Assembly (NCBI GenBank): GCA_021286855.1 | Contig: JAJTBO010000002.1 | Coordinates: 124,001 to 188,000, forward strand | Direction: 5' to 3' | Source of the DNA: Hyphomicrobiales bacterium | Lineage (GTDB): Bacteria > Pseudomonadota > Alphaproteobacteria > Rhizobiales > Ancalomicrobiaceae | Length of the DNA stretch: 64,000 nt | Part shown: piece after piece, positions 1 through 9,689 of the stretch | Position numbering within the stretch: position 1 is the first letter of the stretch | Layout of the letters: every line of letters starts with the position of its first letter | Translations under genes and position numbers: made by a program | Notes under the pieces: generated by a model | Database searches by the model: none | Told to the model about the DNA's origin: nothing | Seen by the model: only the letters and a program-made list of their open reading frames with translations

Positions 1-1365
1 GATCACGTCGTCGCCACCCAGCCGGACGGCACCTCGCTCATCTACATCGATCGTCACCTCGTCCACGAAGTGACCAGCCCGCAGGCCTTCGAGGGCCTGC
101 GCGTCGCGCAGCGCAAGGTGCATGCGCCTGACAAGACGCTGCTGGTCGTCGACCACAACGTGCCGACCACCGATCGCTCCAAGGGCATCGACGATCCGGA
201 ATCGGCGCTGCAGGTCGCCACCATCGCCAAGAACGCGGCGGACTTCGGCCTCGAGTATTACGACGCCTTCGACATCCGCCAGGGCGTCTGCCACGTCGTC
301 GGGCCCGAGCAGGGCTTCACCCTGCCCGGCACCACCATCGTCTGCGGCGACAGCCACACCTCGACCCACGGCGCCTTCGGCGCGCTGGCGCACGGCATCG
401 GCACCTCCGAGGTCGAGCACGTGCTCGCGACCCAGACGCTGGTCCAGGCCAAGGCCAAGAACATGCGCGTCCTGGTCGAGGGCAAGGCGGCCGACGGCAT
501 CAGCGCCAAGGACATCGTGCTCGCCATCATCGGCGAGCTCGGCACCGCCGGCGGCACCGGCTATGTCATCGAATACGCCGGCGAGGCGATCCGCGACCTC
601 TCCATCGAAGGCCGCATGACGGTGTGCAACATGTCGATCGAGGCGGGCGCCCGCGCCGGCCTGATCGCGCCGGACGAGAAGACCGTCGCCTATTTCGAAG
701 GCAAGCCGAAAGCGCCGAAGGGCGACAAGTGGGACGCCGCCGTCGCCTATTGGAAGACGCTCTTCTCCGACGAAGGTGCGCATTTCGACGCCGAGATCCG
801 TCTCGATGCGACGAAGCTGAAGCCCTCGGTGACCTGGGGCACCTCGCCGGAGGACGTGATCTCGATCGATCAGCCGATCCCCGATCCGGCGTCGATCGCC
901 GACGAGACCAAGCGCGCCTCCAAGCAGCGCGCGCTCGAATACATGGATTTGAAGCCGGGCATGAAGATGACCGACGTGAAGATCGACACGGTCTTCATCG
1001 GCTCCTGCACCAACGGCCGCATCGAGGATTTCCGCGCGGCCGCCGCGATCGCCAAGGGCCGCAAGGTGGCCGACGGCGTCCGCGCGTTGGCCGTGCCGGG
1101 CTCGGGCCTCGTCAAGGAGCAGGCGGAGGCGGAAGGCCTCGACAAGATCCTCGTCGAAGCCGGCTTCGAGTGGCGCGAACCGGGTTGCTCGATGTGTCTC
1201 GCGATGAACGCCGACCGCCTCGCGCCGGGCGAACGCTCGGCCTCGACCTCGAACCGCAACTTCGAGGGCCGTCAGGGCTTCAAGGGCCGCACCCATCTGG
1301 TCAGCCCGGAGATGGCCGCCGCGGCGGCGATCAAGGGGCGTTTCGTCGACGTGCGCGATCTCTGA
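1..1365 (+). CDS. leuC: 3-isopropylmalate dehydratase large subunit (5' end outside window)
   Basis: Aconitase-family large subunit that interconverts 2- and 3-isopropylmalate in leucine synthesis, as a heterodimer with LeuD. The frame is open from base 1, and its first residues, including [18 protein letters not shown], match the region just after the LeuC N-terminus, so only about a dozen residues are missing. An internal GTG at 70 is not the true start. The [4Fe-4S] ligand motifs are present as FIGSCTNGR (near 1000-1020) and GCSMCLAMN (near 1185-1210), and the substrate-loop motif [12 protein letters not shown] lies near 348-383. About 454 residues are visible, close to the usual 465-470. 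leuD is not in the window. A hairpin with a T-run follows at 1394, so this is probably the end of its transcript. Confidence 0.97.
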   Translation, partial: DHVVATQPDGTSLIYIDRHLVHEVTSPQAFEGLRVAQRKVHAPDKTLLVVDHNVPTTDRSKGIDDPESALQVATIAKNAADFGLEYYDAFDIRQGVCHVVGPEQGFTLPGTTIVCGDSHTSTHGAFGALAHGIGTSEVEHVLATQTLVQAKAKNMRVLVEGKAADGISAKDIVLAIIGELGTAGGTGYVIEYAGEAIRDLSIEGRMTVCNMSIEAGARAGLIAPDEKTVAYFEGKPKAPKGDKWDAAVAYWKTLFSDEGAHFDAEIRLDATKLKPSVTWGTSPEDVISIDQPIPDPASIADETKRASKQRALEYMDLKPGMKMTDVKIDTVFIGSCTNGRIEDFRAAAAIAKGRKVADGVRALAVPGSGLVKEQAEAEGLDKILVEAGFEWREPGCSMCLAMNADRLAPGERSASTSNRNFEGRQGFKGRTHLVSPEMAAAAAIKGRFVDVRDL

Positions 1366-1393
1366 TCGATCGGTCGAGTCTGCAGGAATCGGG

Positions 1394-1420
1394 AAAGGCC
1401 GGGGCTCGCTCCGGCCTTTT
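1394..1420 (+). terminator. Rho-independent terminator after leuC
   Basis: A perfect 9-bp stem, AAAGGCCGG (1394-1402) with CCGGCCTTT (1411-1419), has an 8-nt loop and ends in TTTT. It lies 29 nt after the leuC stop codon. Confidence 0.85.
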
Positions 1421-1772
1421 CGCATTTCGAAGGTGCATGCGCAGATTGTAGGTCGTGGGTTCGCCGGCGAACGTCTCGGATCGGGACGCGGTGGTGAACG
1501 TCGGTTCACCAGGGCGAGACCCAAGCGATTCTCGCGATTCACGATTTCGTCGCAGGCGCGAACCGAGCCACGAGATCTGGTGGGGAACGGATCCCGAATC
1601 TGCGGCGATCAGCGATTCGGGCGCGTTTCGTTCGAGACTCGTTCCGGTTGTCGCGAAATCGTATACGAGGCGGCGGTCGGTCGGCGACATTTCGGAATGC
1701 GACAAAAGGGGCGCAATCGTCATCTCGGCGTGCTAAGGGTCGACGTTCCCGGATCCGCTCAGGCTCGACCGC
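1421..1772. other. Intergenic region, no convincing gene
   Basis: About 350 bp lie between the leuC terminator and the helicase start. Short open frames here have no recognisable protein features. It presumably holds the helicase promoter, but I see no convincing -35/-10 pair. Confidence 0.5.
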
Positions 1773-4700
1773 GTGACCGCACCCCTTTCGGCGCTCCGTC
1801 CCTCCGATCTCGCCTCTCTGCCGCAATTGCCGCGCTCGGCGCGGGCGCGCACCGTCACGGCGGTGCTCGGCCCGACCAACACCGGCAAGACGCACATGGC
1901 GATCGAGCGGATGTTGGCGCAGCCGACCGGATTGATCGGCCTGCCGTTGCGGCTGTTGGCGCGCGAAGTCTGGGGCAAGATCGCCGACCGGGTCGGCCGC
2001 CACGCGGTGGCGCTGATCACCGGCGAGGAGAAGATCGTTCCGGACGCGCCGCGCTACTGGGTCTCCACCGTCGAGGCGATGCCGCGCTCGGCCGACGTCG
2101 ACTTCGTGGCGATCGACGAGGTGCAGCTCGCCGGCGATCTCGAGCGCGGCCACGTCTTCACCGACCGCATCCTCAATCTGCGCGGTCGTCAGGAGACGCT
2201 GTTGCTCGGCGCGGCGACGGCGCGCGACCTGCTCGAGAAGCTCCTGCCCGGCATCAACGTGGTGACCCGGCCGCGGATGTCGCAGCTGACCTATGCCGGA
2301 TCGAAGAAGCTCGTCCGTCTGCCGGCGCGCACGGCGGTGGTCGCCTTCTCGGCCGAGGAGGTCTACGGCATCGCCGAGCTGATCCGGCGGCAACGGGGCG
2401 GCGCGGCGGTGGTGATGGGGGCGCTCTCGCCCCGCACCCGCAACGCCCAGGTCGAGCTCTTTCAATCGGGCGACGTCGACATCCTGGTCGCCACCGACGC
2501 CATCGGCATGGGGCTCAATCTCGACGTCGACCACGTCGCCTTCGCAGGCAGCCGCAAGTTCGACGGTTATCAGTACCGCAGCCTGACGGCGGCGGAGTTC
2601 GGCCAGATCGCGGGCCGCGCCGGCCGGCACCTGCGCGACGGCACGTTCGGCGTGACCGGTCGGGTCGATCCGCTGCCGGAGGATCTGGTCGAACAGTTGG
2701 AGACGCATCGGTTCCAACCGATCTCGCGATTCCAGTGGCGCAACCCGGCGCTCGACTTCGCCTCGGTCGCGGCGTTGCGCCGCAGCCTCGACGAAGGACC
2801 GCGCGAAGACGGCCTGACGCGCGCGCCGCAGGCCGACGACCAGAGCGCGCTGGAATTGGCGGCGCGCGACGAGGACGTGATGCGGCTCGCCCGCGGCGCG
2901 GAGCGCGTGGCGCTGCTGTGGGACGTCGCGCAAGTCCCGGATTACCGTAAGATCGCGCCGGCCAATCATGCCGATCTGGTCGCGACCCTCTTTCGATTCC
3001 TCGTCGAAAGAGGCACCATCCCCGACGACTGGATCGCCCGGCGGGTCGCCGAGGCGGACCGGGTCGACGGGGACATCGATACGTTGTCGGCCCGAATCGC
3101 GCACGTGCGCACGTGGACCTTCGTCGCCAATCGCCCCGACTGGTTGACGGACCCGGTCCATTGGCGCGACAAGACGCGCGCGATCGAGGATCGTCTGTCC
3201 GATGCCCTGCACGAGAGCCTGACCCGGCGTTTCGTGGATCGGCGAACTTCCGTCCTGATGAGACGCCTGAGAGAGAATGCCATGATCGAAGCGGAGATCA
3301 CCACCGGCGGCGACGTGATCGTCGAAGGGCATCGGGTCGGACACCTGCAGGGGTTCCGGTTCGTCGCCGATCCGAGCGCCGAAGGCGAAGACGCCCGTGC
3401 GGTCCGCAATGCGGCGGCCAAGGCGTTGGCCGGCGAGATCGAGGGGCGGGCCGATCGACTGGCGCGGTCCGGCGACGGCGACTTCGCGCTGACCTCCGAC
3501 GGTTCGATCCGTTGGCTCGGCGACGCGGTCGCCAAGCTCGGCGCCGGTCAGGAGGCGCTGCGGCCGCAGGTTCTCCTGCTCGCCGACGAGCAGCTGACCG
3601 GTCCGGCCCGCGACAAGGTCCAGGCGCGGCTCGATCTGTGGATCGCCGCGCAGATCGGGCTGCTGTTGAAGCCGCTCGTCGACCTGCGCGATTCGACCGA
3701 CATCGACGGCATCGGCAAGGGCGTCGCCTTCCGCCTGGTCGAGGCGCTCGGCGTGCTGGAACGCTCGCAGGTCGCCGACGACGTCAAGGCGCTCGATCAG
3801 ACGATGCGCGCGGCGCTTCGCAAGTACGGGGTCCGCTTCGGCGCCTATCACATCTTCGTGCCGGCGCTTCTGAAGCCCGCGCCGAGCGCGCTGGTGGCGC
3901 GGTTGTGGGCGCTGATGAACCCGGAGATCGACGCCCATTCGGCCGGCGACCTCAACCATCTGTCGGCGTCGGGCCGCACTTCGATCCCGCTCGACAAGAC
4001 GGTGCCGAAGCAGCTCTATCGCATCGCCGGTTTCCGGGTGTGCGGCGAGCGTGCGGTGCGCATCGACATTCTCGAGCGGCTCGCCGACATCATTCGTCCG
4101 CTGATCGCCTGGAAGCCGCTCGATCCGAGCGTGACGCCGCCGGACGGGGCGATCGCCGGCGGCGGGGCCTTCACCGTGACGGTGGCGATGACGTCGCTGC
4201 TCGGCTGTTCGGGCGAGGATTTCGCTTCCGTGCTGAAGTCGCTCGGCTATCGCGCCGAGACGCGCAAGGCGATGAAGCCGGTCGTCGTCTTCCCGGCCGT
4301 GGCGGCGGCCCCGACCGAGACCGCGCCGGAAGCGGCGGAGCCGCCGGTCGAGGCGACCGCCGCGACGCCGACGGCCGAGGCGGTGGCGGACACGGCGGCA
4401 GAGACGCCGATCGAGGCTTCGGCCGAAGCTCCGGTCGAGCCGAGCGAGCCGGTCGTCGTCGAAGCGGTCGCGGAAGACCTGACGGCGGAGCCGGCGGCGG
4501 CGATCGAGGCTGCGGTGGAAACGCCGACCGAAGGCGTCGAAACGGCGGTCGAGACGGAAGTCCCGGCGGCGGTCGAGCCCGAAATGATCGAAGTCGAGAT
4601 CGAAGTGTGGCGTCCCGGTCGGTTCGACCGCGGCGAGCGCCATCACCACGGGCACGGTCACGGCCGGCCGGGCGGCGACCATCGCGGCCGGGGCGGCGAT

Positions 4701-5009
4701 CGGGGCGATCGCCGCGAGGGCGGCGGCGAAGGTCGGCGCGACGACCGCCGCGAAGGCGGCGGCAACGCCGCCGGACGCCGGGCTCGCGAATTCGCCATGC
4801 CCGGTCGGAGCGAGGGAGAAGGACCGCGCGGGCCTCGGCCCGAGGGCGGTCGCGGCCGCTTCGAGCAGGGGCGTGGCGACAAGTTCCCGCGCAACGATCG
4901 CGGACCGCGCGAGCCGCGGCCGGAAAAGCCGCTCGATCCCGATTCGCCCTTCGCCAAACTGGCGGCGCTCAAGGCGCAGTTGGACAAGGGCAAGCCCGAC
5001 CAGAAGTGA
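1773..5009 (+). CDS. SUV3-like superfamily 2 RNA helicase with a disordered RGG-like tail
   Basis: Predicted ATP-dependent RNA helicase of 1078 residues, related to the mitochondrial degradosome helicase SUV3. Visible motifs are Walker A GPTNTGKT (33-40), Walker B DEVQ (115-118), motif V ATDAIGMGLN (240-249) and motif VI QIAGRAGRH (278-286). After a long middle region, residues from about 845 form an Ala/Glu/Pro-rich acidic stretch, and from about 948 a Gly/Arg/Asp/His-rich stretch resembling RGG RNA-binding tails. The GTG at 1773 is used as start because the helicase core begins within 30 residues of it. An S4 RNA-binding gene follows after 21 bp, which fits a shared role in RNA or ribosome metabolism. 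The substrate is not known from the sequence. Confidence 0.9.
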   Translation: MTAPLSALRPSDLASLPQLPRSARARTVTAVLGPTNTGKTHMAIERMLAQPTGLIGLPLRLLAREVWGKIADRVGRHAVALITGEEKIVPDAPRYWVSTVEAMPRSADVDFVAIDEVQLAGDLERGHVFTDRILNLRGRQETLLLGAATARDLLEKLLPGINVVTRPRMSQLTYAGSKKLVRLPARTAVVAFSAEEVYGIAELIRRQRGGAAVVMGALSPRTRNAQVELFQSGDVDILVATDAIGMGLNLDVDHVAFAGSRKFDGYQYRSLTAAEFGQIAGRAGRHLRDGTFGVTGRVDPLPEDLVEQLETHRFQPISRFQWRNPALDFASVAALRRSLDEGPREDGLTRAPQADDQSALELAARDEDVMRLARGAERVALLWDVAQVPDYRKIAPANHADLVATLFRFLVERGTIPDDWIARRVAEADRVDGDIDTLSARIAHVRTWTFVANRPDWLTDPVHWRDKTRAIEDRLSDALHESLTRRFVDRRTSVLMRRLRENAMIEAEITTGGDVIVEGHRVGHLQGFRFVADPSAEGEDARAVRNAAAKALAGEIEGRADRLARSGDGDFALTSDGSIRWLGDAVAKLGAGQEALRPQVLLLADEQLTGPARDKVQARLDLWIAAQIGLLLKPLVDLRDSTDIDGIGKGVAFRLVEALGVLERSQVADDVKALDQTMRAALRKYGVRFGAYHIFVPALLKPAPSALVARLWALMNPEIDAHSAGDLNHLSASGRTSIPLDKTVPKQLYRIAGFRVCGERAVRIDILERLADIIRPLIAWKPLDPSVTPPDGAIAGGGAFTVTVAMTSLLGCSGEDFASVLKSLGYRAETRKAMKPVVVFPAVAAAPTETAPEAAEPPVEATAATPTAEAVADTAAETPIEASAEAPVEPSEPVVVEAVAEDLTAEPAAAIEAAVETPTEGVETAVETEVPAAVEPEMIEVEIEVWRPGRFDRGERHHHGHGHGRPGGDHRGRGGDRGDRREGGGEGRRDDRREGGGNAAGRRAREFAMPGRSEGEGPRGPRPEGGRGRFEQGRGDKFPRNDRGPREPRPEKPLDPDSPFAKLAALKAQLDKGKPDQK

Positions 5010-5030
5010 GGCGGGCCCGGCGGGAGCGGC

Positions 5031-5417
5031 ATGGACGGCGACCGGCAACGCATCGATCGATGGCTGTGGCACGCGCGGGTGGTCAAGACCCGCGAAGGCG
5101 CCAAGGCGTTGGTCGAGGGCGGTCACGTCCGGGTCGATCGTGAACGCGAGACCAAGGCCGGCGCGGCGGTGAAGCCGGGTCAGGTGCTGACGGTGACGCT
5201 GCCGGGGCGCGTCGTGGTGCTCCGGGTGCGGGGGTTCGTCGAGCGGCGCGGATCGGCGGAGGTGGCGCGGACCACCTACGAGGATCTCAGTCCGCCGCCG
5301 CCGCCGCGCGAGCCCAGGGTCGAGACGGCGAGCGTCGGCGAGCGCGATCCGGGCGCGGGCCGTCCGACCAAACGCGATCGTCGATCGATCGACCGGCTGC
5401 TCGACGAGGAGCGGTGA
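5031..5417 (+). CDS. S4-domain RNA-binding protein, Hsp15-like
   Basis: A 128-residue protein that begins with an S4 RNA-binding domain: [15 protein letters not shown], then [10 protein letters not shown] and KPGQVLTV. This is the Hsp15/RqcH-partner type of S4 protein. E. coli Hsp15 (HslR) binds stalled 50S subunits that carry nascent chains; the same role here is inference from the family. The C-terminal 40 residues are Arg/Pro-rich and probably disordered. The ATG at 5031 is preceded by GGGAG at 5022-5026. It lies 21 bp after the helicase and is probably co-transcribed with it. Confidence 0.88.
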   Translation: MDGDRQRIDRWLWHARVVKTREGAKALVEGGHVRVDRERETKAGAAVKPGQVLTVTLPGRVVVLRVRGFVERRGSAEVARTTYEDLSPPPPPREPRVETASVGERDPGAGRPTKRDRRSIDRLLDEER

Positions 5418-5566
5418 GGCGCGACGGTGGGCGAGATCGGAAGATCCCGCGCTTGCGCTGCGGCGCGACCTCGGCTAACCGAAACGGCGAGAGCAAACCG
5501 GCGTCCTTCCGCCCACGTGGGACGCCACCGGCCCCGCCGGCGCCTCGAGCCCGAGAGGATTGCGAC

Positions 5567-5905
5567 ATGACCTACGTGGTCACCGACAACTGCATCAAGT
5601 GCAAGTACACCGACTGCGTCGAAGTCTGTCCGGTCGACTGCTTCTACGAAGGCGAAAACATGCTCGTCATCCATCCGGACGAGTGCATCGACTGCGGCGT
5701 CTGCGAACCGGAATGCCCGGCCGAGGCGATCAAGCCGGACACCGAGGACGGCCTCGACAAGTGGCTCGCGCTCAACGCCGAATATGCCCAGACGTGGCCG
5801 AACCTGACCTCCAAGCGCGACCACGCGCCGGACGCCAAGGATTTCGACGGCATGACCGGCAAGCTCGAGAAGTTCTTCTCCAAGGAGCCCGGTCAGGGCG
5901 ACTGA
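5567..5905 (+). CDS. fdxA: 7Fe ferredoxin FdxA
   Basis: A 112-residue low-potential electron carrier with one [3Fe-4S] and one [4Fe-4S] cluster, the usual FdxA length. Cysteines are seen at 9, 12, 17, 21 and 25 and at 40, 43, 46 and 50, in the patterns [17 protein letters not shown] and [12 protein letters not shown]. The ATG at 5567 follows GAGAGGA (5553-5559) with a 7-nt gap. The frame stays open upstream, but that extension has no ferredoxin features. A strong hairpin follows 60 bp after the stop. The redox partner is not evident from the neighbours. Confidence 0.96.
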   Translation: MTYVVTDNCIKCKYTDCVEVCPVDCFYEGENMLVIHPDECIDCGVCEPECPAEAIKPDTEDGLDKWLALNAEYAQTWPNLTSKRDHAPDAKDFDGMTGKLEKFFSKEPGQGD

Positions 5906-6466
5906 GGCGCGAGCGCCGTTTCGGCGGATGCGCCGTTTCGTCGCATCGCTCGATGTTTCACGCCACGGCGACCCGTTCGGGTCGCCGTTCGCGTTTCGGC
6001 GTCGGAGAAGTGGCGCGTCGGGTCGACGACGCAGCGGAAAGATCGGGCCGATGGCGGCTCATTCGCGAACCTGTCGCAGGAAGACGCACCCCTGGCGACC
6101 ATGACGCTTTCATGAGCGCGGAATTTGTGGTATGCAATATCCCTCAGTCGTTTTCCCACCGGCTTTCTCCCCAGCGGGGTTCCCGAATGATCGTCAGGAT
6201 CATCGCCAGTGCTCGGTCCGCGTCGGGCTCTCGCCCGTTCTCGTCCGAGACGATGGATCTCGTCGTGCGTGACCCGTCGAACGGGTCGGAAAGCCCTCAT
6301 CGAACCGGCTGACAACAAGATCGACGGCGTTCCTCCGTTCCCCGTCGGGACAGGAGCAGAGGGCGCATCAGCGACGAACCGGGCCCTCACCGGGGCATCG
6401 GTTCCGTCGGCGTCGTTTCTCGGAAAGCCCCCGGATGGGGGCGGATCGACCAGGAGTATCGGGCGT
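5906..6466. other. Long intergenic region: fdxA terminator plus carD leader
   Basis: This 561-bp stretch has no supportable gene. It starts with the fdxA terminator hairpin (5965-5988). A locally AT-rich patch at about 6118-6150 may be a promoter. A small hairpin with 7-bp arms GACCCGT/ACGGGTC and a 3-nt loop lies at 6271-6287. The remainder may be a long 5' leader for carD. Confidence 0.5.
5965..5990 (+). terminator. Hairpin terminator after fdxA
   Basis: A perfect 10-bp stem, ACGGCGACCC (5965-5974) with GGGTCGCCGT (5979-5988), closes a GTTC tetraloop. The T-tract after it is short, so termination strength is uncertain. Confidence 0.6.
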
Positions 6467-7081
6467 ATGGCCACCACCCCCCTCAAGAAGACGTCTCAGA
6501 CCCGCAATGGTTTCAAGGCCGGCGAACACATCGTCTATCCGGCCCACGGCGTCGGTCAGATCACCTCGATCGAAGAACAGGAAATCGCCGGCTACAAGCT
6601 CGAACTCTTCGTCATCTCCTTCGAGAAGGACAAGATGACGCTGCGCGTTCCGGTCACCAAGATCGCGGCGGTCGGCATGCGCAAGCTCTCCGAGACGGCG
6701 GTGGTGAAGAAGGCGTTGGAGACGGTGAAGGGGCGGGCCCGGGTCAAGCGCACCATGTGGTCGCGCCGCGCGCAGGAATACGAAGCCAAGATCAATTCCG
6801 GCGATCTCGTCTCCATCGCCGAGGTGGTGCGTGACCTCTATCGCGCCGACACGCAGCCCGAGCAGTCCTATTCCGAGCGCCAGCTCTACGAAGCGGCGCT
6901 CGATCGGATGGCGCGCGAGGTGGCTGCGGTCGATCGCATCTCGGAGACCGAGGCGATCCGCCAGATCGAGACCAATCTGCAGAAGAATCCGCGCCGCAAC
7001 GCCAAGGCCGAAGAGACCGACGCCAACGCCGAGGCCGAAGCCGACTTCGGGCTCGACGAAGAGCGCGAAGAGGCGGCGTGA
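6467..7081 (+). CDS. carD: CarD-family transcriptional regulator
   Basis: A 204-residue CarD/CdnL-type protein. The family binds the RNA polymerase beta subunit through an N-terminal Tudor-like RID domain and stabilises open promoter complexes. The start MATTPLKKTSQTRNGFKAGE leads into the RID hallmark HIVYPAHGVGQI, then KLELFVISF and MTLRVPVTK. A helical DNA-binding part follows (TMWSRRAQEYEAKI, IAEVVRDLYR). The C-terminus is an acidic Glu/Ala/Asp tail. The ATG at 6467 was chosen over upstream in-frame starts because homologues begin just ahead of the RID domain. It is monocistronic: a 560-bp region precedes it and a strong terminator follows. rpoH lies downstream in the same direction. Confidence 0.95.
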   Translation: MATTPLKKTSQTRNGFKAGEHIVYPAHGVGQITSIEEQEIAGYKLELFVISFEKDKMTLRVPVTKIAAVGMRKLSETAVVKKALETVKGRARVKRTMWSRRAQEYEAKINSGDLVSIAEVVRDLYRADTQPEQSYSERQLYEAALDRMAREVAAVDRISETEAIRQIETNLQKNPRRNAKAEETDANAEAEADFGLDEEREEAA

Positions 7082-7118
7082 GCCGCTCGCTCGCCGAAGC
7101 CATCGGATAGGACGTCGA

Positions 7119-7150
7119 AGGGGCCGAGCGATCGGCCCCTCTTCTTTTTC
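7119..7150 (+). terminator. Rho-independent terminator after carD
   Basis: A perfect 9-bp stem (7119-7127 with 7132-7140) closes a GCGA tetraloop and is followed by CTTCTTTTTC. It lies 37 nt after the carD stop. Confidence 0.9.
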
Positions 7151-7327
7151 GTCGCCGCCTTCGGACCTCGCGCAGGGTCGCGCGCGTTCAAGTGATTGCG
7201 AGGCATTTGCATCGGCCTGGACGAACCGAGAACCCTCCGGTAATCTACTTAGGAACCGTCGACGCCTTTCGGGGAGGGTCGCCCGACGGGCCCCGGCGCG
7301 ACAGGGTCGGCCGGGAAGGAGGGTCAG

Positions 7328-8194
7328 ATGGAACCCGACGTCCACGATCGGCGGCGCCTGGTGCGGGCCGCCATGAACGCCCCTTATCTCGAACGCGACG
7401 AGGAACGCGTGTTGGCGACGCGTTGGCGCGAAGCCGGCGACGAGGCGGCGCTGCATCGACTGACCTCCGCGCACATGCGGCTGGTCATCGCGATGGCGGC
7501 GAAGTTCCGCCGCTACGGGCTCGCGAACGCGGATCTGATCCAGGAGGGCCACGTCGGTCTGCTCGAGGCGGCGTCGCGGTTCGAGCCGGAGCGCGAGGTG
7601 CGGTTTTCGACCTATGCGGCCTGGTGGATCCGCGCGGCGATCCAGGACTACGTGCTGCGCAACTGGTCGATCGTGCGCGGCGGCACCTCGTCGGCGCAGA
7701 AGGCGCTGTTCTTCAATCTCCGCCGGATCCGGGCGCGGCTCGCGGCCGAAGAGGGGGTCGAGGGCGACGACGCGCTCGACCGTGCGGCGGCGACGGCGCT
7801 CGGCGTGTCGGTCGGCGACGTCGAGATCATGCGGGCGCGGCTCTCGGGGCCGGACGCTTCGCTCAACGCGCCGCTCTACGATCGCGACGAAGACGGCGGC
7901 GAGCGTCAGGACGCGCTCGCCGACGATCGGCCGGGGATCGACGAGACGGTCGGCGGGCTGATCGATGGGGAGCGGCGGGTCGGATGGCTCGCCGAGGCGC
8001 TGCGGCAGCTCGACGAGCGGGAGTTCTCGATCCTGAGGGCGCGGCGTCTGGTCGAGGAGGGCGAGACGCTGGAGACGATCGGTCGGCGGCTCGGCATCTC
8101 GAAGGAACGCGTGCGGCAGATCGAGACGCGGGCGCTCGACAAGCTGCGCGTCGCGCTCTTGGCGCGCGATCCGGATCGCGCCGCCTTCGTCTGA
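7328..8194 (+). CDS. rpoH: RNA polymerase sigma-32-type factor RpoH
   Basis: A 288-residue group 3 sigma factor for heat-shock or stress genes. Region 2 reads HMRLVIAMAAKFRRYGLANADLIQEGHVG, region 2.4 covers about 96-117 with TYAAWWIRAAIQDYVLRNWS, and the RpoH box QKALFFNLRR (124-133) is what separates it from RpoD. The region 4.2 helix-turn-helix is TLETIGRRLGISKERVRQIE. It resembles the RpoH2 paralogue of Rhizobiales, which answers oxidative and general stress, but the paralogue assignment is inference. The ATG at 7328 has a near-ideal ribosome site AAGGAGGG (7316-7323). The gene converges on the M48 protease gene with only 6 bp between stop codons. Confidence 0.94.
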   Translation: MEPDVHDRRRLVRAAMNAPYLERDEERVLATRWREAGDEAALHRLTSAHMRLVIAMAAKFRRYGLANADLIQEGHVGLLEAASRFEPEREVRFSTYAAWWIRAAIQDYVLRNWSIVRGGTSSAQKALFFNLRRIRARLAAEEGVEGDDALDRAAATALGVSVGDVEIMRARLSGPDASLNAPLYDRDEDGGERQDALADDRPGIDETVGGLIDGERRVGWLAEALRQLDEREFSILRARRLVEEGETLETIGRRLGISKERVRQIETRALDKLRVALLARDPDRAAFV

Positions 8195-8200
8195 GCGCGG

Positions 8201-9685
8201 TCAGGAATCGCTGACGATCTTGACCAGCCGACCCGGCTCCAGCGGCGCGTCGGGCGCGAGACCGTTCAACACGCGGAAGAGCTCGATGCGGCGTTCGACG
8301 CCGTTCATCTGGTCGGCGAAACGCTCCGGCGTGTCGCCGGCCCGGACGCGCAGAAGACGCAGATGGAGGGGGCGGAGGCGGGCCGATTCTTCCGGCGTCA
8401 ACTTGCGGAAACCGCCCATGGTCTCGGCCAGCGCGTTTTCCAGCGTCTGTTGACCCTCCTGGGCGGCGAAGATGAAGCGGAACACCGTCTTGCCCTTGCG
8501 CAGGAGGCCGATCTGGAAGATCCAGCCGTCGGCCCGCGCGGTGGCGGTGGCGGTCGCATATTCGCCGACCGTCGCCTCCTTGATCGAGGCGGCGTCGAGT
8601 CCGTTGACCCAGCCGGTGCCGAGGTAGTCGACGAGCGGGTATTCGGGCGGCAGCGCGACCCCGTCGAAGCGCATGGCGGTGCCGGTCTGGTCGGTGCCGA
8701 GCACCGCCTTGGTGGTGTTCTCGAGCGTGTAGCCGGCGGGCACGGTGAACTGGATGCCGAGCCCCTTGTGCAGGAAGGAGCGGCCGCGGACGAAGCCTTC
8801 GGTCGGATCGTCGCCGAAGACCATGCCGTCGAGGCCGAGCAGATACTGATCCTTCTCCTGCTCGCCGATGCCCGGCGCGCCGATCTCGCGGGCGGAGCGG
8901 ACGGCGAAGGCGATGCGCTCCGGCGTCGAGGGATGGCTCGACAGGAAGTCGGGATTGCGGGACGCGCCGCCGCGTTGGCTGCGGTAGTCGGCGAAGCGGG
9001 CCATCGACGAGAGGAAGCGCGAAGAGGCGAAGGGATCGAAACCGGCGCGGGCCAGCGTCCGGATGCCGATGGCGTCGGCCTCGAGCTCCTGGACCTGGCT
9101 GAAACGGGCGAGCGACAGCTGGGTCGAAGCGAGGGCGAGGCGCTGGGCGTCCTGGTCCTGCATGACGTTGGCGACGACGCGGTTGACCTCGGAGGCGGCC
9201 TCGGCGCGACGCTGGCGGGCGACGGCGTGGCGGGCGGTGACGTGGGCCATCTCGTGGGCGATGACGGCGGCGACCTCGGAGGTGTCGTCGGCCAGCGCCA
9301 ACAGGCCACGGGTGACGTAGAGATTGCCGTTCGGCAGCGCGAAGGCGTTGATCGCCGGCGAATTGAGAATGGTGATGCGGTAGGACTGCGAGGGATCGTC
9401 GGAGGCGGCGACGAGGCGGCCGACGGCGCGGGCCACCGCCTGGGCGGCGGCGGGGTCGTCGTAGACGCCGCCGTAGGAGGCGACGATGCGTTCGTGTTCG
9501 GCGTCGGTGCGGGGCGCGGCTGCGTCCGGATTGCGGACGATCGGCGTCGTCATCTCGTCGCGCACGCCGACGGAGCTGCAGCCGATCAGCGCGACGGTCA
9601 GGCCGATCGCGGCGGCGAGACGCCAGACCACGGCGCGGGGCGCGCGCGGTCCCTTCGGCTCGATCTCGGCAACGACCCTGGTCAA
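8201..9685 (-). CDS. M48-family metalloprotease lipoprotein
   Basis: A 494-residue periplasmic zinc protease of the M48 (BepA/LoiP-like) family, probably in outer-membrane quality control. The N-terminus has a hydrophobic stretch ending in the lipobox VALIGC (Cys36), so it should be lipid-anchored. The zinc site is HEMAH (144-148) with third ligand in ELEADAIG (199-206). The last 55 residues (VRAGDTPERFADQMNG, then FRVLNGL and GRLVKI) look like a degenerate LysM-type module, which would tether it near peptidoglycan. It lies 4 bp after an SNase-like gene on the same strand, so the two probably form an operon. Confidence 0.92.
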   Translation of the reverse strand: MTRVVAEIEPKGPRAPRAVVWRLAAAIGLTVALIGCSSVGVRDEMTTPIVRNPDAAAPRTDAEHERIVASYGGVYDDPAAAQAVARAVGRLVAASDDPSQSYRITILNSPAINAFALPNGNLYVTRGLLALADDTSEVAAVIAHEMAHVTARHAVARQRRAEAASEVNRVVANVMQDQDAQRLALASTQLSLARFSQVQELEADAIGIRTLARAGFDPFASSRFLSSMARFADYRSQRGGASRNPDFLSSHPSTPERIAFAVRSAREIGAPGIGEQEKDQYLLGLDGMVFGDDPTEGFVRGRSFLHKGLGIQFTVPAGYTLENTTKAVLGTDQTGTAMRFDGVALPPEYPLVDYLGTGWVNGLDAASIKEATVGEYATATATARADGWIFQIGLLRKGKTVFRFIFAAQEGQQTLENALAETMGGFRKLTPEESARLRPLHLRLLRVRAGDTPERFADQMNGVERRIELFRVLNGLAPDAPLEPGRLVKIVSDS

Positions 9686-9689
9686 CCCT

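Noticed and set aside
1421-1772. Possible small genes after leuC
   Set aside because: Frames of about 90 to 130 codons exist but contain no conserved sequence and no good ribosome sites.
1539-5126. Open frame of nearly 1200 codons opposite the helicase gene
   Set aside because: It mirrors the helicase and S4 genes in a GC-rich sequence and its translation is Arg/Asp/Leu-rich with no domain. The sense strand has clear helicase motifs.
7240-7275. GGAAC at 7252 as an extracytoplasmic stress (EcfG-type) promoter of rpoH
   Set aside because: The partner CGTT element at 16-17 bp is missing.
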